A stretch of 11,841 bases of DNA, taken from Planctomycetota bacterium. GTDB lineage: Bacteria; Planctomycetota; SBBH01; JAHFOU01. Both the position numbers and the translations under genes were made by a program. Positions within the stretch are counted from its first letter, which is position 1. Each line of letters opens with the position of its first letter. The stretch is from the NCBI GenBank assembly GCA_023261525.1, contig JAHFOU010000038.1, positions 1-11,841 of the forward strand, written 5' to 3'. Positions 5,493 through 11,841 of this stretch are shown here, in pieces. The notes under the pieces are model-generated. The model was not told the DNA's origin. It was given only the letters and a program-made list of their open reading frames with translations, and did no database searches.

Positions 5493-7789
5493 GGAGTCTC
5501 CTTCGCCCGCCCGGATCCCAGCCTGAGCTCCGCCTCCCCCGAGGTCTGTTCCAGGGACAGGACGCCGAAGGTTTCCGTCGTCATCACCTGGAGGGTGTAG
5601 CGGCGTTCCCCTTCGATGCCGGGGAGGCTGAGGACGATACGCCCTTCCGCATCGGCCTTCCCGGAGAAGAGCACGTAAGGGTCGGTCTCCGGGGGAAAGG
5701 CGAGTCTCACCTCGTATCCCGCGGCGGCGACGGGGCGCCCTTCGTGATCCAGGACGCGGACCCTCAGGGATTCCTCCGGCAGGAGCTTGAGGACCAGCCC
5801 CTCCTGGGCCCTGGGCAGGATCGCCAGGGAGACGTTCGTGGCTCCCCCGCCGGCCTTGGAGTAGGCCGAGAGGTGGAGCAGGCCCTTGCCCGGGGGAAGG
5901 GGGAACCGGAAGGTCCCGTCGGGACCCGATTCCTTCTGCCAGACGGTCTCGCGGGCCTCTTCGCGCCAGCAGACCAGGCCGCAGGGTTCGGGCCGGCCGT
6001 TCGGACCGACGGTGAGGCCCTGGACAAGCTCCTGCTGGAGCCGGACCTCGGCCTGGAAGAGCCCGTCCACGCAGGGAAGGCCCTGAAGGGGAAGGGGCTC
6101 GGCCAGGGTGCAGTCCCCGGCCTCGACGGAGAGGACGCAACGGTCCGGCGTCTGGTCGAGGTTGGGCACCCGGCACTCGATCCTCTCCCCGGTGCCTTCC
6201 TGGCAGGCGAAGTTGGCCCGCTGAGGACAGGAGATCCAGAGCTTGGCCCTGGGCACGGGGGTGCCGTCCGGCCCGAGCACGCGCACACAGACCCCCCAGG
6301 CCTGCTGGAGACGGATCTCCCCCAGGTCCCAGGCATTCCCCGCATTCCCCCCGGGGGCGGCAGGCAGGGACAGGAGATAGGGCTTGGGACGGGTCCTGTC
6401 GGATTCGACGACCAGGATCTCCGGGGCTTCCCCCGGCTTCCAGGTCAGGGACCAGGCCCCCTGGGCATCCGTGCGGGCCGAGGCGCCGAAGCCGTTCGCC
6501 GCCCGGTGGGCTTGCGCCAGCCGGGCCAACCTGCGCAACGACTCCGTTTTCGCCCCGGTCGCCTCGGTCGTCAGCTGCGCGAGTTCCTGCTCGCTGGCGG
6601 CGTCCAGGAACATGAGGTTCTTATAGAGTATGGAGCATTCGAGGCTTTCGGAAGTCCAGGAGTCCTCGCCCGGCTGGCGGGAAGGCTCGATCTTGGCGAT
6701 CAGGTCGGAGGCGCGCTGCAGGCGCTGCGCGGTCTCACGCTCGTCCGGTCCGCCCTGGTCCAGGAACTTTGCCATCTCCAGGTACTTGGCCCGCTCGCTG
6801 AGGTCGACGCGGATAGAGACGTCCGCGACCGGCAGGCCGGTCTCGGCGTACAGGATCCGCCCGCGGAGGGTCAGGGGCCCGGGCTGGACCTGGGCTTGCG
6901 TTCCCGTTCCCGGCGCGACGGCCAGGGCAGGCGCCGTGCCCGTTCCGGCAGCCGCGGGCCGGGAGGTCTGACGCGCGGGGGCAGGACAGGACGGGGCGCT
7001 CCGGGCCATGCCGGGCGGGGGCCCGGCCGTCCGGTGCAGGAGGGGCCAGACCAGGAGTCCTGCGATCAGGAGGACGGCGGCTGCCGCCAGGCCCTTGGTC
7101 TTGAAGGGGACGGAAGCCCCCGGTCCCGCCGGCGCCGCCTGCCGGCGGGCCAGGGCCTCCAGGGCAGGCCCGAGCCGGGGAGGGAGGATCGGCTGGGGCG
7201 CCGAGTCGGCCAGGGCCACTTCCATCGACAGGCCCGCCGCCAGCAGGATGCCTGCGGAAACCAGCCCCGCCTTGAGGCGCTGACGGGCCTCGGCCAGGCG
7301 GCTGGCCACCGTGCCCTCCGGGCATCCCAGGGCCCCGGCCACTTCGGCGTACGAGCATCCCGCGTGGTAGTGGAGCGCGACCGGGAGGCGGAGCTCCTCC
7401 GGCAGGGTATCCACCAGGCTCCTGAGCCTGTCCTTCCATTCGGAGTCCATGGCCTGCATCGCGGGATCCTCCTGCCTGCGTAGGGGGGACGCCGAGGCCA
7501 GTTCCCTGTCCCGTCGCCTGCGTGCGGCCTTGGCCCGGTCCAGGGCCGCATGGACCACCAGGCCTCTCAGCCAGGGGGTGAAGGGGCGCTCGGGGTCATA
7601 GGCGCCCGCATCCTTCATGAGGCGCAGGAAGGCCTCCTGGACCGCCTCCTCGGCCTCGGCGGAGTCGCGCAGGACGGCCAGGGCGGTCCGATAGGCCATC
7701 GGGGCCTGACGCTCGAAGAGGGTGCCCAGGGCCTGACGGTCCCCCTGCCGGCCGTACCGCAGGACCAGGTCGGAATCGGTGTCCATCAT
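5489..7789 (-). CDS. ECF sigma factor fused to hydrophobic segment(s) and a large carboxypeptidase-regulatory-like extension
   Basis: 766 residues. Residues about 8-95 are sigma region 2 (TLFERQAPMAYRTALAVL, then DSAEAEEAVQEAFLRLM and PFTPWLRGLVVHAALD). Residues about 120-174 are region 4, ending in the helix-turn-helix SYAEVAGALGCPEGTVASRL. A weakly hydrophobic stretch (176-194, with Glu190 inside) is followed by a clear membrane helix (233-250), preceded by Lys230 and Lys232. After a Pro/Ala-rich linker, about 305-760 holds roughly four beta-sandwich units resembling carboxypeptidase regulatory domains, starting near 306, 498, 589 and 674, each with a G-x-P-V/x-A-style opening or a DG/DAEG-type loop. 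I infer a membrane-tethered sigma factor whose outer domains may act as sensor or built-in anti-sigma; with two membrane helices the extension would instead be cytoplasmic. No separate anti-sigma gene is nearby. The ATG at 7789 lacks a clear ribosome site. The gene follows the AraC gene by 51 bp. Confidence 0.88.
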   Translation of the reverse strand: MMDTDSDLVLRYGRQGDRQALGTLFERQAPMAYRTALAVLRDSAEAEEAVQEAFLRLMKDAGAYDPERPFTPWLRGLVVHAALDRAKAARRRRDRELASASPLRRQEDPAMQAMDSEWKDRLRSLVDTLPEELRLPVALHYHAGCSYAEVAGALGCPEGTVASRLAEARQRLKAGLVSAGILLAAGLSMEVALADSAPQPILPPRLGPALEALARRQAAPAGPGASVPFKTKGLAAAAVLLIAGLLVWPLLHRTAGPPPGMARSAPSCPAPARQTSRPAAAGTGTAPALAVAPGTGTQAQVQPGPLTLRGRILYAETGLPVADVSIRVDLSERAKYLEMAKFLDQGGPDERETAQRLQRASDLIAKIEPSRQPGEDSWTSESLECSILYKNLMFLDAASEQELAQLTTEATGAKTESLRRLARLAQAHRAANGFGASARTDAQGAWSLTWKPGEAPEILVVESDRTRPKPYLLSLPAAPGGNAGNAWDLGEIRLQQAWGVCVRVLGPDGTPVPRAKLWISCPQRANFACQEGTGERIECRVPNLDQTPDRCVLSVEAGDCTLAEPLPLQGLPCVDGLFQAEVRLQQELVQGLTVGPNGRPEPCGLVCWREEARETVWQKESGPDGTFRFPLPPGKGLLHLSAYSKAGGGATNVSLAILPRAQEGLVLKLLPEESLRVRVLDHEGRPVAAAGYEVRLAFPPETDPYVLFSGKADAEGRIVLSLPGIEGERRYTLQVMTTETFGVLSLEQTSGEAELRLGSGRAKETP

Positions 7790-7840
7790 GAGGGAGTATG
7801 CGACAGGGCCCCGGGTCGGCTTCGCCGGAAAAGACGATTC

Positions 7841-8776
7841 CTAGGCCGGGAGGCCTCCCGGCGTGGAGCCCCAGAACCGCCGGTAGGCCCGGATGAAGGA
7901 GGGGACGCTCCGGTAGCCGCAGGCCCGGGCGATCTCGGCGGTCTGGAGTCCGCCCTTGCCGGCCAGTCGCCGGGCGTGGTTCATGCGGATCCGGACCAGG
8001 CGGCGGTGGGGAGGCTCCCCGTGGAACTCCGAGAAGCGGCGCAGGAAGTGGTAGGGGCTCATGCAGGCGGTCCGGGCCAGGTCCGCCAGGGAGAGGGGAC
8101 GGCCGAACTCGGCGTGCAAGCGGTCCTCCGCGCGGGCCAGGCGCAGATGGATCTCCTCACGCGTGGCGTGGCGCGTGGCGCCCAGACGGTCCAGGCGCCG
8201 GCGCAGGCGCTCGCAGCCGTCCAGGGCCATGGCCAGGGACTCCAGCACCGCGGACTGAAGGGCTACGGCATCCGGGGCCTCCATCCGGACGGAATCGGTC
8301 TCCGCCGGAGTTTCCGCGGCGGCCTTCCGGAGCCTCTGCCAGATCCTCTTCACCGCCGCCGCCACGCGGGGATCCCTTGGCAGAAGCACGGCCTCGGGAT
8401 CCTTTCCCTGGCCGCCTCCTTCCAGGAGGTCCTCTTCCGGGGTGGCCTCCAGGACCGCCGAGACCTCCCGTCCGTCGCGCCGGGAGAAGAAGATCGGGCA
8501 CATGGCCACGGTGGGCGAGGTCACCCGGCTGGCATAGGGGAGCCCCTGAGGGACCAGCAGACAGCGCCCCGGACGGATCTCGAGCCGGCGCCGCCCGATC
8601 TGGAACTCCTCCGTCCCATCCAGCACGGCCTTCAGGGAGAGGAGCTCCCCCTTGGGCGGCCAGTGCGCGTGGGGGTTGCGGCTGGCGACCACGAAACCGC
8701 CTCCGGGGAAGGAAGCGAAGGCCGCCTCGCCGGCCCCGTCGGTGGCTCTGGGTTCCAGGAGGACCATCCGAGGCAT
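7841..8776 (-). CDS. AraC-family transcriptional regulator with cupin-like N-terminal domain
   Basis: 311 residues from the chosen ATG. The N-terminal half contains a cupin-like effector region (FQIGRRRLEIRPGRCLLVPQGLPYAS), the pattern by which AraC proteins bind a small ligand. The C-terminal roughly 100 residues hold the tandem helix-turn-helix: PLSLADLARTACMSPYHFLRRFSE is the first and TAEIARACGYRSVPSFIRAYRRFWGSTPGGL the second, ending with the typical G-x-TP-x-x-x motif. The frame is open to a TTG at 8803, but that start has no ribosome site. The ATG at 8776 has AGGAG at a ten-base spacing and is preferred; an ATG at 8767 is a further option. The gene is divergent from the exported VOC protein (103-bp gap) and upstream of the sigma fusion on the same strand, so either could be its target. 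The ligand is unknown. Confidence 0.92.
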   Translation of the reverse strand: MPRMVLLEPRATDGAGEAAFASFPGGGFVVASRNPHAHWPPKGELLSLKAVLDGTEEFQIGRRRLEIRPGRCLLVPQGLPYASRVTSPTVAMCPIFFSRRDGREVSAVLEATPEEDLLEGGGQGKDPEAVLLPRDPRVAAAVKRIWQRLRKAAAETPAETDSVRMEAPDAVALQSAVLESLAMALDGCERLRRRLDRLGATRHATREEIHLRLARAEDRLHAEFGRPLSLADLARTACMSPYHFLRRFSEFHGEPPHRRLVRIRMNHARRLAGKGGLQTAEIARACGYRSVPSFIRAYRRFWGSTPGGLPA

Positions 8777-8786
8777 TCTGGGGACG

Positions 8787-8791
8787 CTCCT
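8787..8791 (-). promoter_or_regulatory. Ribosome binding site supporting the AraC-gene ATG
   Basis: The minus strand reads AGGAG ten bases before the ATG at 8776. The spacing is slightly long but much better than for the upstream TTG, which has none. Confidence 0.5.
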
Positions 8792-8823
8792 GCGGATTCG
8801 CAAGATCGGATCACCCGGGGCGC

Positions 8824-8852
8824 TTGACCCCAGCCGGCGGACGGTCGATGAT
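8824..8852 (+). promoter_or_regulatory. Candidate sigma-70 promoter of the exported VOC gene
   Basis: TTGACC (8824-8829, 5 of 6 to the -35 consensus), a 17-base spacer, then GATGAT (8847-8852, 4 of 6 to the -10 consensus). Transcription would begin near 8859, leaving a leader of about 20 bases that contains the ribosome site. It lies in the divergent gap with the AraC gene, so that regulator could act here. Confidence 0.5.
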
Positions 8853-8865
8853 CCCGTTCAACCTC

Positions 8866-8872
8866 GAGGAGA
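8866..8872 (+). promoter_or_regulatory. Ribosome binding site of the exported VOC gene
   Basis: GAGGAGA with a seven-base spacer to the ATG at 8880. It selects this ATG, and with it the signal peptide, over an upstream extension of the open frame. Confidence 0.75.
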
Positions 8873-8879
8873 TCCCCCG

Positions 8880-9332
8880 ATGAAGATGAGCATCGTCGCC
8901 CTCGCCCTGCTGACCGCCGCCCTTTCCGCGGCAAAGGAGACCCCTGTGCCCGCCAACCCGCTCGGCATCGAGAGCATCCCCCAGTTCGTCCTGTACCCGA
9001 AGGACATCGAGGCCTCCAAGGCCTTCTACATGGAGAAGCTCGGCTTCTCCCTGGCCTACCCCTTCGGCGGAGGGCCCGTGAAGGGCTACCAGCTCCAGGC
9101 CGGGGGCCTGGCCCTGACCCTGCTCAGCATCGAGGGGGGACCCAAGACCAAGGTCGAAAACCTCATGCTCCACGTGAGGGTCCCGGACGTGGACGCCTGT
9201 TCCAAGGCCTTGGAAGCCCTCCAGGTCCCCATCACGAAGAAGCTGGCGGACACCGACTGGGGCACGCGGTGGTTCCATGTCCAGGACCCGGACGGGCTGA
9301 CCCTGGCCTTCGAGCAGAAAAAGGTCAAGTAG
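8880..9332 (+). CDS. Exported VOC/glyoxalase-fold protein
   Basis: 150 residues. Residues 1-18 look like a Sec signal peptide: Lys2, then a hydrophobic core to ALSAA, with probable cleavage near 17-19. The remainder is a vicinal-oxygen-chelate fold in two beta-alpha-beta-beta-beta halves: the first starts at IPQFVLYPKDIEASKAFYMEKLGF (about 33-56), the second at NLMLHVRVPDVDACSKALEAL (about 94-114), and it ends in FHVQDPDGLTLAFEQ. Likely metal ligands of the second half are His98 and Glu145; the first half offers Gln35, but its second ligand is unclear. Most relatives are cytoplasmic (glyoxalase I, dioxygenases, antibiotic-binding proteins), so a leader peptide is unusual. The substrate is unknown and I assign no reaction. 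It is divergent from the AraC gene and convergent with radC, overlapping its end by eight bases. Confidence 0.85.
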   Translation: MKMSIVALALLTAALSAAKETPVPANPLGIESIPQFVLYPKDIEASKAFYMEKLGFSLAYPFGGGPVKGYQLQAGGLALTLLSIEGGPKTKVENLMLHVRVPDVDACSKALEALQVPITKKLADTDWGTRWFHVQDPDGLTLAFEQKKVK

Positions 9333-10029
9333 GGGTCTGTCGGACCACCCCGAGCTGGCGCAGGCTGATCGCCCCGCCCCGGGCGACGATGACGTGGTCG
9401 ACCAGGGGGATGCCGAGGAGGCGTCCGGCCTCCTCCAGCCTCTTCGTGACGGCCAGGTCCTCGTCCGAGGGCTCCGGATCTCCGGACGGGTGGTTGTGGG
9501 CCACCAGGACCTGGGCCGCGCCCTCGCGAATGGCCCCGGCGAAGACCTCCCGGGGATGGACCAGGCTGGAGGTCAGGGTGCCGCGGCTGACGGTCTCGGA
9601 CTTCAGGAGCCGGCTCTTGCGGTCCAGGCTGAGGACGAGGAAGGTCTCCTGGCGCAGGGGGGCCAGTCGCGGTTTGAGGTAGGCGATGGCCTCCCGGTGG
9701 GAGCTGAGCTTGCGTCCCGGCTCGAAGGCGCTTTCCTCGGCCCGGCGCCGGCCCAGCTCCAGCGCGGCCTGCAGGAGGGCGGCCCTCGCCGGCCCGAAGC
9801 CCGGAAGCTTGGCGATCTCCCGCGCAGAGGCCCGTCCCAGGCCGTCCAGGGAGCCGAAGGCGCTCAGCGCCCGCCGGGCCACGTCCTGGACGTCCTCGCC
9901 CGCGCGGCCGGTGCCCAGCAACAGGGCGAGCAGCTCGGCCTCGGAGAGGGCCTCGGGGCCCAGCCTCAGGCAACGCTCCCGGGGCCTTTCCTCGGGGGGC
10001 AGGGCCTTGGTGCCGCGCTTCTCAGGCAT
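9325..10029 (-). CDS. radC: RadC family protein (JAB/MPN metalloprotease-like fold)
   Basis: 234 residues, the usual RadC length. The N-terminal part opens with the family pattern PPEERPRERCLRLGPEALSEAELLALLLGTG, followed by a helix-hairpin-helix DNA-binding element (about 62-95, KLPGFGPARAALLQA). The C-terminal JAB/MPN domain (about 110-230) has the complete zinc motif HNHPSGDPEPSDED, with His178, His180 and Asp191. The name comes from an old radiation-sensitivity claim in E. coli that was later withdrawn, and the true function remains unsettled; a DNA-associated role is often suggested. The ATG at 10029 overlaps the end of the HMG-CoA lyase gene by eight bases and has no visible ribosome site, so translation is probably coupled. 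The 3' end overlaps the convergent VOC gene by eight bases. Confidence 0.95.
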   Translation of the reverse strand: MPEKRGTKALPPEERPRERCLRLGPEALSEAELLALLLGTGRAGEDVQDVARRALSAFGSLDGLGRASAREIAKLPGFGPARAALLQAALELGRRRAEESAFEPGRKLSSHREAIAYLKPRLAPLRQETFLVLSLDRKSRLLKSETVSRGTLTSSLVHPREVFAGAIREGAAQVLVAHNHPSGDPEPSDEDLAVTKRLEEAGRLLGIPLVDHVIVARGGAISLRQLGVVRQTPT

Positions 10030-10900
10030 GGCGGCCCGGCAGGGGATGGCCCAGGAGGGGCTCGAGCGGGGGCGCGGCCAGGGCCAGCGTGTTCAGGTCC
10101 ACGTCCGTGTCGACGCCCAAGGCGTCCAGGCGGGCCACCAGGGCCTCGGTGGCCAGGTTGCCGGCGGCCCCCGGGGCGAAGGGGCATCCGCCCAGGCCCC
10201 CGGCCGAGGCGTCGAACACGGAGATGCCCAGGTCCATGGCGGCCAGGACGTTGGCCAGGGCCGTCCGGCGGGTGTCGTGGAAGTGCCCGGCCCAGGTCGA
10301 GGCGGGGGCGAGCTTCAGCAGGGGGCCGAAGACCCCGGCCATCTGGTCGGGGGTCGCGGCCCCGAGGGTATCGCCGATGGAGATTTCCATTTCCGGGCCC
10401 CCAAGATCCAGCAGGGCTTTGGCTACCTCGGTGACCTTGGCCGGCGCGACGGGGCCCTCGTAGGGACAGACGAAGCAGGTGGAGACGTAGGCGCGGAGCT
10501 TCAGCCCTTCTTTCCGGGAAAAGGCCGCCACATCCTTCAGGCCCGCCAGGGAGTCGGCAATGGAGACGTTGGCGTTCTTGAGGCTGAAGGTCTCGCTGGC
10601 CGCGCTGAAGACCGCCAGGGCCTTCATCCCCGCGGCAGCCGCCCGCTCGGCGCCCTTGAGGTTGGGCACCAGGGCCCAGTAGGTCACGCCGGGGGCAGGG
10701 GGCAGGCTCCGGGCCAGCTCGTCGGATCCCGCCATCTGGGGCACCTTGTCCGGACGGACGAAGGCCCCGATCTCGATGTCCTTCAGTCCCGACGCGACCA
10801 GGCGCGCGACGAAGGCCTGCTTGGCCGCCAGGGGGATGGGGGCCTTCTCGTTCTGGAGCCCGTCCCGCGGGCCCACCTCGACGATGCGGACCCGCTTCAC
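10022..10900 (-). CDS. Hydroxymethylglutaryl-CoA lyase
   Basis: Cleaves HMG-CoA to acetoacetate and acetyl-CoA, the last step of leucine degradation; a TIM-barrel enzyme of the HMGL-like family. The product is 292 residues, typical for bacterial forms. It begins with VEVGPRDGLQNE (catalytic Arg12, metal ligand Asp13). GHFHDT gives metal ligands His206 and His208, and the signature GLGGCPFAPGAAGN holds the active-site Cys239 and Asn248. The spacings between His208, Cys239 and Asn248 (31 and 9) match what I recall for the human enzyme, which separates it from citramalate or isopropylmalate synthases. The start is a GTG at 10900 whose GTGA overlaps the stop of the biotin carrier gene, so the two are coupled. 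The order carboxylase alpha subunit then lyase is that of known leucine/isovalerate (liuD-liuE) clusters. Confidence 0.95.
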   Translation of the reverse strand: MKRVRIVEVGPRDGLQNEKAPIPLAAKQAFVARLVASGLKDIEIGAFVRPDKVPQMAGSDELARSLPPAPGVTYWALVPNLKGAERAAAAGMKALAVFSAASETFSLKNANVSIADSLAGLKDVAAFSRKEGLKLRAYVSTCFVCPYEGPVAPAKVTEVAKALLDLGGPEMEISIGDTLGAATPDQMAGVFGPLLKLAPASTWAGHFHDTRRTALANVLAAMDLGISVFDASAGGLGGCPFAPGAAGNLATEALVARLDALGVDTDVDLNTLALAAPPLEPLLGHPLPGRHA

Positions 10901-11220
10901 GCAGGCTTCCAGTCCATCAGGCGCTGGCCCAGGCCCACGGTGTCCCCGGCGTTGCAGAGCACCCGGCCGACTTCGCCGTCGGCGGGGGCCTTGACCAGGT
11001 ATTCCATCTTCATGGCTTCCACGGCGGCCAGGGGCTGGCCGGCCTTGACCGTCTCGCCGGCCTTCACGAAGACCTTGGTGACCCGGCCGGGCATCGGGGA
11101 GACGGGATCGGTGCCTGCCGCGGCCGCCCGGCCTCCCGCCGTCGCCTGCTCGTCCGGGACGAAGCGGGATTCCCCATCCAGGGAAAGCCAGACCCCGCCG
11201 CTGCCCCGGACCGCGCGCAT
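10897..11220 (-). CDS. Biotin carrier domain of an acyl-CoA carboxylase alpha subunit, as a separate reading frame
   Basis: 107 residues if it starts at the ATG at 11220, two bases after the biotin carboxylase stop; a GTG at 11226 overlapping that stop (GTGA) is an alternative. Residues about 39-106 are a biotinyl domain: SPMPGRVTKVFVKAGETVKAGQPL, then the biotinylation motif EAMKME with acceptor Lys71, and DGEVGRVLCNAGDTVGLGQRL. The first 38 residues (GGVWLSLDGESRFV and an Ala/Gly-rich linker) look like the last hairpin of the inter-domain region normally found in the middle of an alpha subunit. In most relatives this is one chain with biotin carboxylase; here the two are one base out of frame. 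Either the subunit is naturally split and coupled, or a frameshift is present. Next to HMG-CoA lyase, the probable role is 3-methylcrotonyl-CoA carboxylation. The frame is open further upstream over the carboxylase gene, but that part is a shadow. Confidence 0.85.
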   Translation of the reverse strand: MRAVRGSGGVWLSLDGESRFVPDEQATAGGRAAAAGTDPVSPMPGRVTKVFVKAGETVKAGQPLAAVEAMKMEYLVKAPADGEVGRVLCNAGDTVGLGQRLMDWKPA

Positions 11221-11222
11221 CC

Positions 11223-11841
11223 TCACAGCGTCCACCCGCTCAGGTGTTCCCAGGGATCCGGGATGCGGACGGAGGCTCCGGAAGCGAGAGGGCGGGCCTT
11301 TGCCGTCCCGAGGAGGGCCAACGCTTCCGGAGGAAGCTCCCGGCTCCGGGAGCTCCAGTCCTTCCCGATGCGCGAGAGTAGGCCGGTGTCGTACTTCCCG
11401 GAGGTGAACTCCTTGCGCCCCAGCACGAAGCGCAGGAAGCCGACATTCTGGTGGAGGCCGAGGATCACGGACCCGGCCAGGGCGGCGTCCAGGCGGCGGA
11501 TCGCCCCGGCGCGGTCCTCGGCCCAGGCCACGGCCTTGCCCAGGAGGGAGTCGTAATCCGTGGAGACCTCGCGGCCCTCCTCCAGGAAGGTCTCCCACCT
11601 CAGGCCGGGCACACGGGGAAGCTCCAGGGCCAGGACCCTGCCGCCGGAAGGCAGGAAATCCCGCTCCGGGTCCTCGGCGCAGAGCCTCGCCTCGATCGCG
11701 TGGCCCCGGGGCCGGAGCTCGGCCTGGGAGAAGGGGAAGGGCTCGCCCAGGGCCATGCGGAGCTGCCACTGGGCCAGGTCCAGGCCCATCACGGCCTCGG
11801 TGACGGGGTGCTCCACCTGGAGGCGGGCGTTGACCTCGAGG
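11223..11841 (-). CDS. Biotin carboxylase part of acyl-CoA carboxylase alpha subunit (5' end cut by window edge)
   Basis: 205 C-terminal residues are present; the start lies beyond the window. It carboxylates biotin on the carrier domain using ATP and bicarbonate. The visible part opens with the catalytic motif EVNARLQVEHPVTE, whose Asn, Arg and Glu are the conserved active-site residues. Next come the ALGEPFPFSQAELRPRGHAIEARLCAEDP block and the C-terminal subdomain (STDYDSLLGKAVAW, NVGFLRFVLGRKEFTSGKYDTGLLSRI), all standard for this family. The tail DPWEHLSGWTL resembles the linker that, in fused alpha subunits, leads into the carboxyltransferase-binding region, but here a TGA follows. The HMG-CoA lyase neighbour points to methylcrotonyl-CoA carboxylase (liuD/mccA type). 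Acetyl-, propionyl- or geranyl-CoA carboxylase cannot be excluded, and the beta subunit is not in view. Confidence 0.92.
   Translation of the reverse strand, partial: LEVNARLQVEHPVTEAVMGLDLAQWQLRMALGEPFPFSQAELRPRGHAIEARLCAEDPERDFLPSGGRVLALELPRVPGLRWETFLEEGREVSTDYDSLLGKAVAWAEDRAGAIRRLDAALAGSVILGLHQNVGFLRFVLGRKEFTSGKYDTGLLSRIGKDWSSRSRELPPEALALLGTAKARPLASGASVRIPDPWEHLSGWTL

Noticed and set aside
4944..6176. The glutamine synthetase frame stays open about 411 codons upstream, suggesting a 1151-residue fusion.
   Set aside because: The extension lies opposite the regulator and in another frame of the sigma-fusion gene, has no domain character, and the ATG at 4943 has a strong AAGGAGA site and the expected type III N-terminus.
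7806..7835. Small hairpin (GGC-TTC-GCC with flanking pairs) between the AraC and sigma-fusion genes.
   Set aside because: The stem is short and no T-run follows on the minus strand, so it does not support a terminator; chance is likely at this G+C content.
8777..8803. TTG start for the AraC gene adding nine residues.
   Set aside because: There is no ribosome site before it, whereas the ATG at 8776 has AGGAG at an acceptable distance.
5744..8827. Long plus-strand frames opposite the sigma fusion and AraC genes.
   Set aside because: They are shadows with biased Gly/Arg/Gln composition and no motif; the minus-strand genes have clear domain signatures throughout.
9394..11407. Long plus-strand frames opposite radC, HMG-CoA lyase and the carboxylase genes.
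   Set aside because: The minus strand has complete catalytic signatures; the plus frames show only composition-driven openness.
11221..11769. The biotin carrier frame is open upstream for about 180 codons over the BC gene.
   Set aside because: The translation there is Pro/Gly/Arg-rich shadow sequence, while the BC frame over the same bases matches the biotin carboxylase family closely.

Overview
The window is about two-thirds G+C, densely packed and almost free of non-coding DNA. Nothing in it looks mobile: I see no IS element, tRNA, rRNA or CRISPR array. Gene content suggests a free-living, chemoheterotrophic Gram-negative bacterium: an exported HtrA-type protease with a lipoprotein partner, a type III glutamine synthetase, an ECF sigma factor with a membrane segment and a large C-terminal extension, and a leucine-degradation type carboxylase/HMG-CoA lyase cluster. 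The combination reminds me of Acidobacteriota (Holophagae-like), but that is inference from gene style and base composition, not from a marker gene.

Layout. (1) 1-2641, minus strand: a two-gene envelope quality-control unit. A lipoprotein with the HtrA layout (protease-like domain plus two PDZ domains) has lost all three catalytic positions. It is translationally coupled (ATGA overlap) to a second HtrA-like protein with an intact His/Asp/Ser triad that runs off the left edge. (2) 2721-5492: a type III glutamine synthetase (minus) diverges from a small ArsR-like winged-helix regulator (plus). The 132-bp gap is conspicuously A/T-rich in this G/C-rich window and holds repeated AATAC/GTATT half-sites, a likely operator; the regulator is probably made from a leaderless GTG-start transcript. 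(3) 5489-8776, minus strand: an AraC-family regulator followed by a 766-aa protein that starts as an ECF sigma factor and continues through one or two hydrophobic segments into several carboxypeptidase-regulatory-like beta-sandwich domains. (4) 8880-9332, plus strand: an exported VOC/glyoxalase-fold protein, divergent from the AraC gene. (5) 9325-11841, minus strand: an overlapping run of biotin carboxylase (cut by the right edge), biotin carrier domain, HMG-CoA lyase and radC. This order matches leucine/isovalerate catabolism (3-methylcrotonyl-CoA carboxylase alpha subunit, then HMG-CoA lyase), with DNA-associated radC as a passenger. The carboxylase alpha subunit is interrupted by a stop and a one-base frame change between its BC and carrier parts.

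The most interesting points are the dead/active HtrA pair, the probably membrane-tethered sigma factor fusion, the regulator/operator/glutamine synthetase module, and the split carboxylase alpha subunit. No gap reaches 300 bases. Very long open frames opposite the real genes are an effect of the high G+C content and were discarded.
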